64,000 nucleotides of DNA, taken from Marinobacter sp. GTDB taxonomy: Bacteria; Pseudomonadota; Gammaproteobacteria; Pseudomonadales; Oleiphilaceae. The translations under genes were made by a program, and so were the position numbers. Location of the stretch: the NCBI GenBank assembly GCA_022565395.1, contig JAIUMV010000002.1:186001-250000 (forward strand). Reading direction: 5' to 3'. Under the pieces are notes generated by a model that did not search any database, was not told the DNA's origin, and saw nothing but the letters and a program-made list of their open reading frames with translations. Of this stretch, positions 44,288-53,155 are shown piece after piece (the stretch's first letter is position 1; every line of letters starts with the position of its first letter).

Positions 44288-44799
44288 CGGGTGACCCTCG
44301 CCGCTAACTCCAGCAACCGGGAGTTGATACTCAAACCATTGGCCGTCGCTGCGGCAAGGTTCACTTCAAAACGGATGACATTGCCACGCTGCACATAACC
44401 AATAACGCCGCCAGCCTGGGTAAAGCCCGCAATATCGCTTACCGTCAGCACCCTATGCTCCTGCGCCAATGCCAATAGGGTCGGCAGATTACGGGACTCG
44501 GATGCACTGATGAAAAGCACATCGCAAACGCTGATGCCTGAGGGGTCCCGCACATAGCTCAGCTCCAGGTCTCGCCCCTGTGAGCGTTTTCCTGCGAGGG
44601 GTTCCAGAAGATCACCAAAGGGATTGTCACCGATTACGCAAACAACCAGAGGTGGGCTGTCCGAGGGGGGTTCATGCCAGCTCACAAAGCGAGTGAAGTT
44701 GAATAAAAAGGCTGCCTTGAGCTCATATTCAGAACGAACGGAAGCGTGCCCTGCACCCACAGCGCAAGCAAAAAGCACAGCAATAGCCAGACGCACCAT
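44284..44799 (-). CDS. YfiR family periplasmic protein (DUF4154)
   Basis: A 171-residue protein starting at ATG 44799, which opens a signal peptide (MVRLAIAVLFACAVGAGHA); the frame continues upstream but without a signal in the right place. The mature part carries ELKAAFLFNFTRFVSWHEPP and VLTVSDIAGFTQAGGVIGYV, typical of YfiR. In Pseudomonas YfiR represses the diguanylate cyclase YfiN through the periplasm; here the partner is a histidine kinase with a similar periplasmic/HAMP layout. First gene of the four-gene signalling operon. Confidence 0.85.
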   Translation of the reverse strand: MVRLAIAVLFACAVGAGHASVRSEYELKAAFLFNFTRFVSWHEPPSDSPPLVVCVIGDNPFGDLLEPLAGKRSQGRDLELSYVRDPSGISVCDVLFISASESRNLPTLLALAQEHRVLTVSDIAGFTQAGGVIGYVQRGNVIRFEVNLAAATANGLSINSRLLELAARVTR

Positions 44800-45176
44800 C
44801 ACGCTTATTCCTCGCACGTCAATCAACATCCTGAGGCGTGATGCACTGTCGTCATACAACAAGGGGGCAACAGCAAGTAAAAATCCCTTCGACAACGTTT
44901 ATTCATTCCCTGGCAAATCCATTCACACAACAATCTGCCGGAAGGTTAAGAGCCCTGAGCAGGCCCCTTTAGTTGTAATTATTATCTAATTAGCTAGCGA
45001 CCAAAGCCTAGGGCAATTTTCCAAAATTGCCAAGTAAAACGGCAAACTAACTCGCAAATTGGCCTCCAGCGATGGGATTTCTTACCAATCCATGACAGAA
45101 CCGTATTTGCTGTCTGTTCTCATTCTCACTAGCGTGAAAAGGGCAAGACACATCATTCATAGCAACAGGAGGCTAT
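44800..45176. other. Divergent intergenic region
   Basis: 377 bases between the signalling operon (leftward) and the lipoprotein gene (rightward). It holds a 20-base palindrome at 45012-45031. The end of the region has AGGAGG six bases before ATG 45177. No further gene is seen. Confidence 0.4.
45012..45031. repeat. Palindrome GGCAATTTT-CC-AAAATTGCC
   Basis: A perfect inverted repeat of 9-base arms with a 2-base centre. It is symmetric and lies between divergent genes, so it may be an operator; the regulator is unknown. With only two bases in the loop it is a poor RNA hairpin. Confidence 0.5.
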
Positions 45177-45407
45177 ATGCAAACCTCATTTCTCAAAGTG
45201 CTGGTGTTTACTCTTTTCACTGCTGGCAGCGCATTGGCTATCACAGGCTGTGGCGACTCACAGGGGCCAGCAGAGCGCACAGGTGAACGTATCGATGATA
45301 CTACAGAGCAGATGACAGAACGTTTTTCGGACACCTATGAGGACTTCTCCGAACGTGCACAAGAGTCCATGGACAACACCCGCGAGCATTTTGAATCAGA
45401 GCAGTAA
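45177..45407 (+). CDS. Small lipoprotein
   Basis: A 76-residue protein with a signal peptide ending in a lipobox ITGC (lipidated Cys25). The mature 51 residues are acidic and probably one amphipathic helix (DDTTEQMTERFSDTYEDF). A strong AGGAGG precedes the ATG. Known folds of this type include short stress or osmotic lipoproteins; no function can be assigned. Followed by the barrel gene 61 bp downstream, probably co-expressed. Confidence 0.75.
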   Translation: MQTSFLKVLVFTLFTAGSALAITGCGDSQGPAERTGERIDDTTEQMTERFSDTYEDFSERAQESMDNTREHFESEQ

Positions 45408-45468
45408 GTGCAGCAAGCCGTAGAAGCATACACAGGATTACGAGCAGAAGAACTCAAGGAGACCTAGT

Positions 45469-46020
45469 ATGAACAGATCGCTTTTGCTGGCAACTGTCGC
45501 CTCAGGCCTGGTTTTTTCGAGCCCTCAAACCCTGGCCCAATCACCGAGTACGCCGGAAGTTCGGCCCTATATTGGCGGCGGCGTAGGCTACTACCGCCTG
45601 AATGACGAAGACTTCCTCGATGAGGATGACCGCCTTAAGGATAACCGCAGCGGCTGGCGTGTGTTTGCAGGCTTTGATGTCAACAAGGTGTTTGCCTTGC
45701 AGGCAGACTATATCGATTTTGGCAAAACCAGTGACGGCAATGCGCGTATGGAGGCCGATGGCTGGGCGATTTCCGGTATTGCTGCCCTGCCCCTTAGCGA
45801 GCACTTCGCGCCCTATGCCAAGGTCGGACAGCTGTTCTGGGACCGCAAGCGGGTACTGGGGCCTCTCAGTATCAACGACAGCGATAATGACATGTTCTAC
45901 GGTGCCGGCGTCCGGCTTGGCCTGTCTGAACATACCGATGTGCGCATCGAATACGAGCGCTTCGGTATTGACGATACTGATCTGGATATGGGTTCCGTCA
46001 GCCTGCTGTTCCGCTTCTGA
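45469..46020 (+). CDS. Outer-membrane beta-barrel protein
   Basis: A 183-residue exported protein: signal peptide about 1-23 (ending LAQ), then an eight-strand OmpA/OmpX-like barrel with alternating hydrophobic residues (YIGGGVGYYRLND, GWRVFAGFDVNKVFALQADY) and a terminal Phe (VSLLFRF). The strong AAGGAG site and the small barrel with no periplasmic domain agree with a porin-like surface protein. The role is unknown. Confidence 0.82.
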   Translation: MNRSLLLATVASGLVFSSPQTLAQSPSTPEVRPYIGGGVGYYRLNDEDFLDEDDRLKDNRSGWRVFAGFDVNKVFALQADYIDFGKTSDGNARMEADGWAISGIAALPLSEHFAPYAKVGQLFWDRKRVLGPLSINDSDNDMFYGAGVRLGLSEHTDVRIEYERFGIDDTDLDMGSVSLLFRF

Positions 46021-46025
46021 TCATG

Positions 46026-46057
46026 AACCCGGGCGCAGCATACGCCGCGCCCGGGTT
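46026..46057. terminator. Bidirectional terminator hairpin
   Basis: Perfect 11-bp arms AACCCGGGCGC (46026-46036) and GCGCCCGGGTT (46047-46057) lie between the convergent barrel and phhB genes. It has no long T-tract but is very stable. Confidence 0.65.
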
Positions 46058-46076
46058 ACACCCTGAAAGCCGCCGA

Positions 46077-46421
46077 TCAGTCCTTTGCCACCAAATCATC
46101 CGTACGGGCAGCCAGGATAAAATCATTGCGATGCAGCCCACCCATTTCATGACTCCACCAGCGTACCGTCAACCGCCCCCACTCCACCAGTAATGCCGGG
46201 TGGTGCCCTACCGCCTCTGCCATACCGCCAATGTCATTTGCCAGCTTGAGCGCCTCAACAAAGTTGGCCAGTTTGATCACCCGCTGCAGTTGCTGTACGC
46301 CGCCTTCTTCCACCAGCGACCAGTCTGGCACCTCGGCCAGCAGGGTTTGCAATTCCGTACCGGTCACCCTCGGTGCATCCGGCCGACAAGCTTCACAGGT
46401 TTCCGCTTTCAGTTTTGTCAT
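46077..46421 (-). CDS. phhB: 4a-hydroxytetrahydrobiopterin dehydratase (PhhB/PCD)
   Basis: A 114-residue pterin-4a-carbinolamine dehydratase. The catalytic motif HHPALLVEWGRLTVRWWSHE starts at residue 73; the HHP and final SH histidines match the family. It dehydrates 4a-hydroxytetrahydrobiopterin after phenylalanine hydroxylase, or supports tetrahydropterin cofactors. No phhA lies in the window. It has its own promoter region towards the LexA-controlled cassette. Confidence 0.93.
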   Translation of the reverse strand: MTKLKAETCEACRPDAPRVTGTELQTLLAEVPDWSLVEEGGVQQLQRVIKLANFVEALKLANDIGGMAEAVGHHPALLVEWGRLTVRWWSHEMGGLHRNDFILAARTDDLVAKD

Positions 46422-46520
46422 GATTTTCTCCTTTCAGTGAGCCGCTGTAACCCTTGTATATACCTAACAACCACCATTACCGATTGCTACCGGCATTGCA
46501 ATTTTAGCCCACAAATAATA

Positions 46521-46536
46521 CTGTATATTTAAACAG
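46521..46536 (+). promoter_or_regulatory. LexA box before imuA
   Basis: CTGTATATTTAAACAG matches the gammaproteobacterial LexA site CTG-N10-CAG, 14 bases before the imuA ATG. It makes the imuA-imuB-dnaE2 cassette an SOS operon. Confidence 0.85.
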
Positions 46537-46550
46537 TTCCAGAGACCATC

Positions 46551-47225
46551 ATGAACGATATCCTTAACCAGCTTCTGGACAGCGCACAGGTCTGGCAAGC
46601 GCGACAGCAGGCCAGCCAGCAACCAGGCCGCATGCCTACCGGCTTTCCGCAACTGGATATCCAGCTGGCGGGCGGCTGGCCTCAGGCCGGACTGATTGAA
46701 GTCCTGGCCGGCAAGTCCGGTATTGGTGAACTACAGCTACTATTACCGCTGCTGCGGCAATGCATGACGCAAGGCCCTGTGCTCTGGATCAACCCACCGT
46801 TTATCCCCTATGCTCCGGCACTAAACCACCAGTCAATCAGCCTCAGGCAATTGGCCGTCGTTCATACCAGCAGCCGTGAAGATACACTCTGGACACTGGA
46901 GCACAGCTTACGCTGCAGCGCTGTCAGCCTGGTAGTTGCCTGGACCAACTCGCTGCGCAGCGCCCAGCTCCGGCGCGTACAACTGGCAGCGGAAACCCGT
47001 CAATGCCCCTGCGTGCTGTTGCGCGCCCCATCCGCCGCCGGGTCCTCCTCACCTGCCACGCTGCGCCTGCTGCTGGACAGCGACGGTGAACGTTTGCAGG
47101 TGAACATTCTCAAACGCCGCGGCAGCTGGCCGGTCTCCGACCTTCAACTACCGTTAACCAACCGGTTGCCACACCCTGATAACAGCAATGTCATCTCCGG
47201 CCCCTGGGCCTCTCGCATACAGTGA
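46551..47225 (+). CDS. imuA: Translesion synthesis accessory protein ImuA
   Basis: A 224-residue RecA-like protein (SulA/ImuA family): TGFPQLDIQLAGGWPQAGLI is the family N-terminus and the phosphate loop is reduced to AGKSGIGE. It joins ImuB and DnaE2 in damage-induced mutagenesis. The LexA box lies directly upstream, and imuB follows after 6 bp. Confidence 0.9.
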   Translation: MNDILNQLLDSAQVWQARQQASQQPGRMPTGFPQLDIQLAGGWPQAGLIEVLAGKSGIGELQLLLPLLRQCMTQGPVLWINPPFIPYAPALNHQSISLRQLAVVHTSSREDTLWTLEHSLRCSAVSLVVAWTNSLRSAQLRRVQLAAETRQCPCVLLRAPSAAGSSSPATLRLLLDSDGERLQVNILKRRGSWPVSDLQLPLTNRLPHPDNSNVISGPWASRIQ

Positions 47226-47231
47226 CTCAGC

Positions 47232-48650
47232 ATGCTGTGGATCTACCTGCACCTCCCCTTTCTGCTACTTGAACATTACGGGCAATCCCTGCCTGAACCC
47301 AGGCCGATGGCGACATTGCAGCCGGGTAGCCAGCGCATTCTGCAGGCCAACCCGGATGCCCTGGCGCTGGGAGTCAGAGCTGGCCAGTCACTGGCAACAG
47401 CAACGACCCTCGCACCGGCGTTGCTGTTGATCAACCCTATGGCAGGTGACCACCAGCGGGCCCTGGAACAACAGGCCCGGCGCATCTATCAGCTGGGAGA
47501 CTTTATCAGCCTGTATCCACCGGATGGCCTGCTCCTGCAAAGCGACAACCTGCTACGCCTGTATGGTGGCCTGCAAAACCTCTGGCAAAAGCTGCAACAG
47601 ACCCTGGCGAGTCAGGGCATTACCGCTACCCTGGCTACCGGTACAACGCCGGGTATGGCGCGGCTGTTAGCGCGAGCGGGGCTGGGCGCCTGCACGGATG
47701 ACACAGCAGCACTGGCCCGCCAACTCGCGGATCTGCCGGTCATGCAAGCCGATTTTCCCCAGCAGGTCACCGAACGCCTGGTGCGTATGGGACTACGGAA
47801 ACTGGCTGACCTCCAGGCATTGCCGGGCAAAGAGCTGGCACAGCGATTGGGGCCGGCAACCCTGCATGGACTGCAAAAGCTGCAAGGCTCCCGACCAGAT
47901 CCGCAGCCCCGCTGGCATCCCCCCGCCCGGTTCCAGCACGCGATGGACCTGCCTCAAGAAGCAGAACAAAGTGCCATGCTGCTCTTTCCTCTGCAACGCG
48001 GTTACCAGCTGCTTGAGGAAGAATTGCGCTGGCGCCAGCAAGCCGTCGAGCAGATTCAGCTTCGCCTGTACTTCCGCGAGCACCCCACCGAATGCCTGAG
48101 CTTGCGCACGACGACGCCCGAGTTTCGCGCTGATACCTTCATGACACTGACCCGGTTACGCCTGGAACGCTACGCCCTGCCGGCACCGGCTATTCGACTT
48201 GCCATCCGCGTGAACCACTTCCTGCCCCGGGATACCGCAACCCAGGCCACGGACCTGTTTCAGAACACGCCGCCCCAACAGCAAGCCTGGCAGCAGCTGA
48301 TTGCCCGCTTGCAGGCACGCCTGGGTGAGAATGCCCTGCATCAGCTCCAGCTGGTCGCTGACCACCGGCCGGAAAAAGCCTGGCAAACAACGCCACCAGC
48401 CGCACCAGCCCCAACTCAGCCGCTATCCGCCCCTGACCTGCCACGCCCTCTGTGGCTATTGCCAGAACCGCAGACACTGACGGCCACGCCGGCTGCCTGG
48501 CTGGCCGGACCTGAGCGTATCCAGGCAGGCTGGTGGGATGGCACACAGATTCAGCGGGATTACTATATTGCCCGCATGACCAGCGGCCAGGTGGGGTGGA
48601 TATTCCGGGATACCCAGGGTGACTGGTACCTGCATGGCTGGTTTGCCTGA
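47232..48650 (+). CDS. imuB: Y-family polymerase-like protein ImuB
   Basis: A 472-residue non-catalytic Y-family member. The N-terminal motif with the first catalytic Asp is missing (MLWIYLHLPFLLLEHYG), as expected for ImuB, which serves as a scaffold. A likely beta-clamp peptide QATDLF lies at residues 338-343. It recruits DnaE2 to the clamp. It follows imuA by 6 bp and precedes dnaE2 by 11 bp. Confidence 0.9.
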   Translation: MLWIYLHLPFLLLEHYGQSLPEPRPMATLQPGSQRILQANPDALALGVRAGQSLATATTLAPALLLINPMAGDHQRALEQQARRIYQLGDFISLYPPDGLLLQSDNLLRLYGGLQNLWQKLQQTLASQGITATLATGTTPGMARLLARAGLGACTDDTAALARQLADLPVMQADFPQQVTERLVRMGLRKLADLQALPGKELAQRLGPATLHGLQKLQGSRPDPQPRWHPPARFQHAMDLPQEAEQSAMLLFPLQRGYQLLEEELRWRQQAVEQIQLRLYFREHPTECLSLRTTTPEFRADTFMTLTRLRLERYALPAPAIRLAIRVNHFLPRDTATQATDLFQNTPPQQQAWQQLIARLQARLGENALHQLQLVADHRPEKAWQTTPPAAPAPTQPLSAPDLPRPLWLLPEPQTLTATPAAWLAGPERIQAGWWDGTQIQRDYYIARMTSGQVGWIFRDTQGDWYLHGWFA

Positions 48651-48661
48651 GGGGCCGGGTT

Positions 48662-51600
48662 ATGAGCTATGCGGAGCTGCACTGTATTACCAACTTTACC
48701 TTCCTGCGCGGCGCCTCACACCCCGAGGAGCTGACCAGCCAGGCTCAGGCGCTGGGCTATAGCGCTCTGGCTATCACTGACGAGTGTTCCGTCGCCGGTA
48801 TACCCCGCGCCTGGCGCGCCTTGAAGCACAGCGCCGTTAAACTGATCGTTGGCAGTGAATTCCAGCTTCGTGATGGCCCGAAAGTGATTCTGCTGGCAGA
48901 AAACCGGCATGGTTACGCACAGCTGTGCCAGTTAATCACCCTCGCCCGTCGGCGGGCCGATAAAGGCCACTACCAGCTATTTACAGACGACCTCTTCACC
49001 CAAACACTGACACACTGCCTGTTACTCTGGCAGCCGGATCATGACTGGACTCAGGATCTGGCCACGGGGGCACGGCTGATACAGCACTTCAGCACGCGTT
49101 GCTGGCTAAAGGCCACACGTTACCTGGCGGCAAACGACAGTCAACGACTGGCCTACCTGCAACAGCTGGCCACCAGTCTGCAGCTACCCGTGATTGCCAG
49201 CGGTGATGTGCAGATGCACTGCCGCCAGCGCCAGCCTTTGCAGGATGTACTCACAGCCCTGCGCCATCACTGCACAGTGGCAGAAGCCGGCTTCCATCTG
49301 CAAGGCAATGCAGAGCGCTACCTGCGCCCCATCAAAACCCTGCAGCGGCTATTCCCGTCACCCTGGCTGGCGCAAACTCTGGTGGTGGCCGGTCGCTGCA
49401 GCTTCTGTCCATCGGAGCTGCGCTATGAATATCCCGGCGAACTGGTACCCCAAGGGTTTACTGCCAGCCAGTATCTGCGAGCCTTGACCCGGCAGGGCGA
49501 GCAACGACGCTTCCCCGGCGGTACACCCGTAGACATTCAGGCCTTACTGGAAAAAGAACTGTCACTGATTACCGAGCTGGGTTATGAGCCCTACTTCCTG
49601 ACTCTGCATGACATCGTCAGCTTCGCGCGGCAGCAAGGTATTCTCTGCCAGGGCCGGGGCTCTGCTGCCAATTCTGCAGTGTGTTACTGCCTCGATATTA
49701 CCGAGGTTGACCCCCGCCAGGTGGACTTGCTGTTTGAGCGCTTTATCTCCCGGGAGCGGGATGAGCCGCCGGATATTGACGTTGACTTCGAGCATGAGCG
49801 CCGGGAAGAGGTGATCCAATACATCTATCAACGCTATGGCCGGCACCGGGCCGCCCTGGCAGCCACCGTGATCCGCTACCGGCCCCGCAGTGCCATACGG
49901 GATGTGGGCAAGGCGCTGGGGCTGGATCTGGGCCTGGTGGAGCAGCTGTTGAGTGGCCTCGACTGGCGTGACCGGCAGGATGACTGGCGCCAGCAGCTAC
50001 TGACCAAAGGACTGGTCAGAAATGAGCGACAGGCACGCCAGTTCATGACTCTGGTGAACATGCTGCTGGGTTTTCCCCGGCACATGTCCCAGCATGTAGG
50101 CGGCTTTGTGATCAGTGCAGGCCCCATGAGCGAGCTGGTGCCTATTGAAAATGCCACCATGGCTGATCGTACCGTCATTCAATGGGATAAAGACGATCTG
50201 GAAAGCCTGGGACTAATGAAAGTGGATATTCTCGCTCTGGGCATGCTGTCCGCCATTCGCAAGAGCCTTGACTACCTCAGGCAACGACCTGGTGCACCCC
50301 ATACCCTGCAGGAAGTTCCGGCAGAGGACCCAGCAACTTATGCCATGCTGCAGCAGGGCGACAGTATCGGGGTTTTCCAGGTAGAGTCTCGCGCTCAGAT
50401 CAATATGCTGCCGCGCCTGAAACCGGCTACTTACTATGACCTGGTTATTCAGGTAGCCATTGTGAGGCCCGGCCCCATCCAGGGCGATATGGTACACCCC
50501 TACCTGCGCCGGCGTGCTGGCCTGGAGCCTGTCAGTTACCCCAACGACGCCTTACGATCAGTGCTGGGGCGTACCCAGGGTGTGCCTATTTTTCAGGAAC
50601 AAGCCATCAGACTGGCCATGGTAGCGGCAGGGTTCAGCGCCGGAGAAGCGGACCAGCTCCGTCGCGCCATGGCCGCCTGGAAAAGCCACGGTGACCTGAC
50701 CCCATTCCGCGACAAACTGATCTCCGGCATGCTGGCCAGAGGCTATGAGCCCGACTTCGCGGAGCGACTGTACCAGCAACTCTGTGGTTTTGGTGGCTAT
50801 GGTTTTCCGGAATCACACGCCGCCAGTTTTGCCCTGCTGGTCTACGTATCCGCCTGGCTGAAATGCCATTATCCGGCAGAATTTTATTGCGGCCTGTTGA
50901 ACAGTCAGCCCATGGGTTTCTACTCGCCATCACAGCTGGTGCAGGATGCCCGGCGACATCAGGTGGCTGTTCGCCCCGTGGATATCAACCTGAGCGATTG
51001 GGATCATCGCCTGGCCCATGATGTCAGCCCCCCGGCCCTGCAGCTGGGTTTCCGGTTAATCAAAGGACTGTCAGCCAATAGTGCTCAACGTATTGTTGAG
51101 TCACGACCGCCTGCAGGCTACCAGCAAACCCGACAACTACGGGACCTTGCCCAACTCAGTCGTCAGGAGCTGGAAACCCTGGCCAGCGCTAATGCCCTGG
51201 CCAGCATTGCTGGGCACCGTCACCAGGCCCGCTGGGACATCCTCGGCCACGACCATCAGCCGGCACCACTGTTTGTGGCTGACCACAGCGGAGCTTACCG
51301 GGTCACCGAAAATGCGGTGCAACTACCCCCACCCACGGAAGGAGAAAATGTGCTGGATGACTACCATAGCCAGGGCCTGACCCTGAGGCGCCACCCTCTG
51401 GCCCTGTTAAGGGGGCAAGGCCATCTCCGCCACTGCCTGACCGCAACGGCACTGCAACAGGCGGAAACAGGTCGCCCGGTGGCCGTCGCCGGGCTGGTCA
51501 CCGGGCGCCAACGCCCGGGTACCGCCTCGGGTGTCACTTTTGTCACGCTGGAAGACGAAACCGGCAACATCAACGTGGTGGTCTGGCTCAAAACTGCGCG

Positions 51601-51754
51601 CCAGCAGCGCAAGCCGTTACTCACGGCAAAGCTGCTGCATGTGAAAGGCATTCTGGAGCGAGAAGGTCAGATTGCCCATGTGATTGCCGGTCGCCTCACC
51701 GATCTCAGTCATCTGATGCGCCAGCTACAGATATCCAGCAGAGACTTTCAGTAG
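48662..51754 (+). CDS. dnaE2: Error-prone DNA polymerase DnaE2 (ImuC)
   Basis: A 1030-residue C-family polymerase. The N-terminal PHP domain begins YAELHCITNFTFLRGASHPE; catalytic Asp residues are in PPDIDVDFEHERRE and LMKVDILALGML; the C-terminal OB domain (VTFVTLEDETGNINVVVW) is short, with no tau-binding tail, as usual in DnaE2. It extends from damaged templates with ImuA/ImuB. Length is normal. Followed by a strong terminator. Confidence 0.93.
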   Translation: MSYAELHCITNFTFLRGASHPEELTSQAQALGYSALAITDECSVAGIPRAWRALKHSAVKLIVGSEFQLRDGPKVILLAENRHGYAQLCQLITLARRRADKGHYQLFTDDLFTQTLTHCLLLWQPDHDWTQDLATGARLIQHFSTRCWLKATRYLAANDSQRLAYLQQLATSLQLPVIASGDVQMHCRQRQPLQDVLTALRHHCTVAEAGFHLQGNAERYLRPIKTLQRLFPSPWLAQTLVVAGRCSFCPSELRYEYPGELVPQGFTASQYLRALTRQGEQRRFPGGTPVDIQALLEKELSLITELGYEPYFLTLHDIVSFARQQGILCQGRGSAANSAVCYCLDITEVDPRQVDLLFERFISRERDEPPDIDVDFEHERREEVIQYIYQRYGRHRAALAATVIRYRPRSAIRDVGKALGLDLGLVEQLLSGLDWRDRQDDWRQQLLTKGLVRNERQARQFMTLVNMLLGFPRHMSQHVGGFVISAGPMSELVPIENATMADRTVIQWDKDDLESLGLMKVDILALGMLSAIRKSLDYLRQRPGAPHTLQEVPAEDPATYAMLQQGDSIGVFQVESRAQINMLPRLKPATYYDLVIQVAIVRPGPIQGDMVHPYLRRRAGLEPVSYPNDALRSVLGRTQGVPIFQEQAIRLAMVAAGFSAGEADQLRRAMAAWKSHGDLTPFRDKLISGMLARGYEPDFAERLYQQLCGFGGYGFPESHAASFALLVYVSAWLKCHYPAEFYCGLLNSQPMGFYSPSQLVQDARRHQVAVRPVDINLSDWDHRLAHDVSPPALQLGFRLIKGLSANSAQRIVESRPPAGYQQTRQLRDLAQLSRQELETLASANALASIAGHRHQARWDILGHDHQPAPLFVADHSGAYRVTENAVQLPPPTEGENVLDDYHSQGLTLRRHPLALLRGQGHLRHCLTATALQQAETGRPVAVAGLVTGRQRPGTASGVTFVTLEDETGNINVVVWLKTARQQRKPLLTAKLLHVKGILEREGQIAHVIAGRLTDLSHLMRQLQISSRDFQ

Positions 51755-51764
51755 CCACAGAAAG

Positions 51765-51794
51765 CAGAAAACCCCGCCTAAGCGGGGTTTTCTG
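51765..51794. terminator. Bidirectional Rho-independent terminator
   Basis: A perfect 13-bp stem CAGAAAACCCCGC (51765-51777) / GCGGGGTTTTCTG (51782-51794) lies between the convergent dnaE2 and oadB genes. Each strand ends in a T-run within the arm. Confidence 0.88.
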
Positions 51795-51819
51795 TGTTAA
51801 CCATCAAACCTCTGAAAAA

Positions 51820-53142
51820 TCAGCCCAGCAGCTTGATCATCACGCCTGCCGCGATAGCAGAACCAATAACACCCGCAACGTTGGGGCCCATGGCATGCAT
51901 CAACAGGAAGTTCTGCGGGTTGGCCTCAAGGCCTACCTTATTGGACATCCGCGCAGCCATAGGTACGGCGGAAACCCCGGCAGAGCCGATCAGCGGGTTG
52001 ATCTTTTCTTTTACGACCGCATTCATCAGCTTCGCCATCAGAATACCGGTTGCGGTACCTGCAGCGAAAGCAACAATGCCCAGCACCATCACACCCAGAG
52101 TCTTCGGATCCAGGAACTTGTCAGCCAGCAGCATGGAGCCCACAGACAAACCCAGGAAGATAGTCACGATATTGATCATGGCGTTCTGGGCTGTGTCACT
52201 CAGACGATCAACCACACCACACTCACGCATCAGGTTACCCAGGCAGAACATACCCAGCAGTGGCGCGGCATCTGGCAGAATCGCCGCAACCGCAACCAGC
52301 ACAACAATCGGGAAGATGATCTTTTCCCGCTTGCTCACGGTACGCAGCTGCTTCATTTCCATAGCGCGCTCTTTCTGACTGGTCAGTGCACGCATGATGG
52401 GGGGCTGGATAACCGGCACCAGCGCCATGTATGCATAGGCAGAGACTGCTATAGCACCCAACAGATGCGGCGCAAGCACGCTGGAAACGTAGATGGAGGT
52501 TGGGCCATCCGCGCCACCAATAATACCGATCGCAGCCGCTTCAGTAAGGGAGAAATCGAATACACCCGCCCAGGTCAGCGCCACAGCACCCAATACGGTA
52601 CCGAAAATACCGAACTGTGCAGCCGCGCCCAGCAACATGGTTTTAGGATTAGCCAGCAAGGGACCAAAGTCCGTCATGGCGCCCACACCTACGAAAATCA
52701 GGAGAGGCCCAATAGTACTGGCGATAATCACCAGATAGAAGTTGTGCAGCATGCCGTTGGCGTAGCCCATGTCCCGCGCAACAGCGTTAGCCAAATTGGT
52801 CTGCAGGTGATTGGCGCCTTCCAGCGCTTCCTTGAACGCAATTTTCACCTCTGGCGTGACCGCCATAGTGGCATCAAAAGGCACCTTCAACACCTCAGCC
52901 AACGCCGCCAGCACTTCCGGCTGGGCGAAATGGATGGCATTTTCAACGGCAGACAATGCCAGCCCGGCCTCAGGGATATTCGCAAGAATCCCGCCGAAAC
53001 CGATAGGCAACAGCAACAACGGCTCATACTTTTTATGTATGGCCAGATACAACAGCAGCAAGCCAATGGCGATCATGATCGCCTGACCTGGTGTCAGGTT
53101 AAACAGGCCGCTGCCTGTCCAGAGATTGATTAACTTTTCCAT
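51820..53142 (-). CDS. oadB: Oxaloacetate decarboxylase, beta subunit (Na+ pump)
   Basis: A 440-residue integral membrane protein with about ten helices and the family segments [30 protein letters not shown] and [18 protein letters not shown], which hold the Na+-binding residues. It decarboxylates carboxybiotin on OadA and exports Na+. Last gene of oadGAB, 13 bp after oadA. Confidence 0.93.
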   Translation of the reverse strand: MEKLINLWTGSGLFNLTPGQAIMIAIGLLLLYLAIHKKYEPLLLLPIGFGGILANIPEAGLALSAVENAIHFAQPEVLAALAEVLKVPFDATMAVTPEVKIAFKEALEGANHLQTNLANAVARDMGYANGMLHNFYLVIIASTIGPLLIFVGVGAMTDFGPLLANPKTMLLGAAAQFGIFGTVLGAVALTWAGVFDFSLTEAAAIGIIGGADGPTSIYVSSVLAPHLLGAIAVSAYAYMALVPVIQPPIMRALTSQKERAMEMKQLRTVSKREKIIFPIVVLVAVAAILPDAAPLLGMFCLGNLMRECGVVDRLSDTAQNAMINIVTIFLGLSVGSMLLADKFLDPKTLGVMVLGIVAFAAGTATGILMAKLMNAVVKEKINPLIGSAGVSAVPMAARMSNKVGLEANPQNFLLMHAMGPNVAGVIGSAIAAGVMIKLLG

Positions 53143-53155
53143 GGAATGCTGGCCC

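Noticed and set aside
51895-53133. Long plus-strand open frame opposite oadB
   Set aside because: It overlaps the whole oadB gene and its translation has no domain features or ribosome site.
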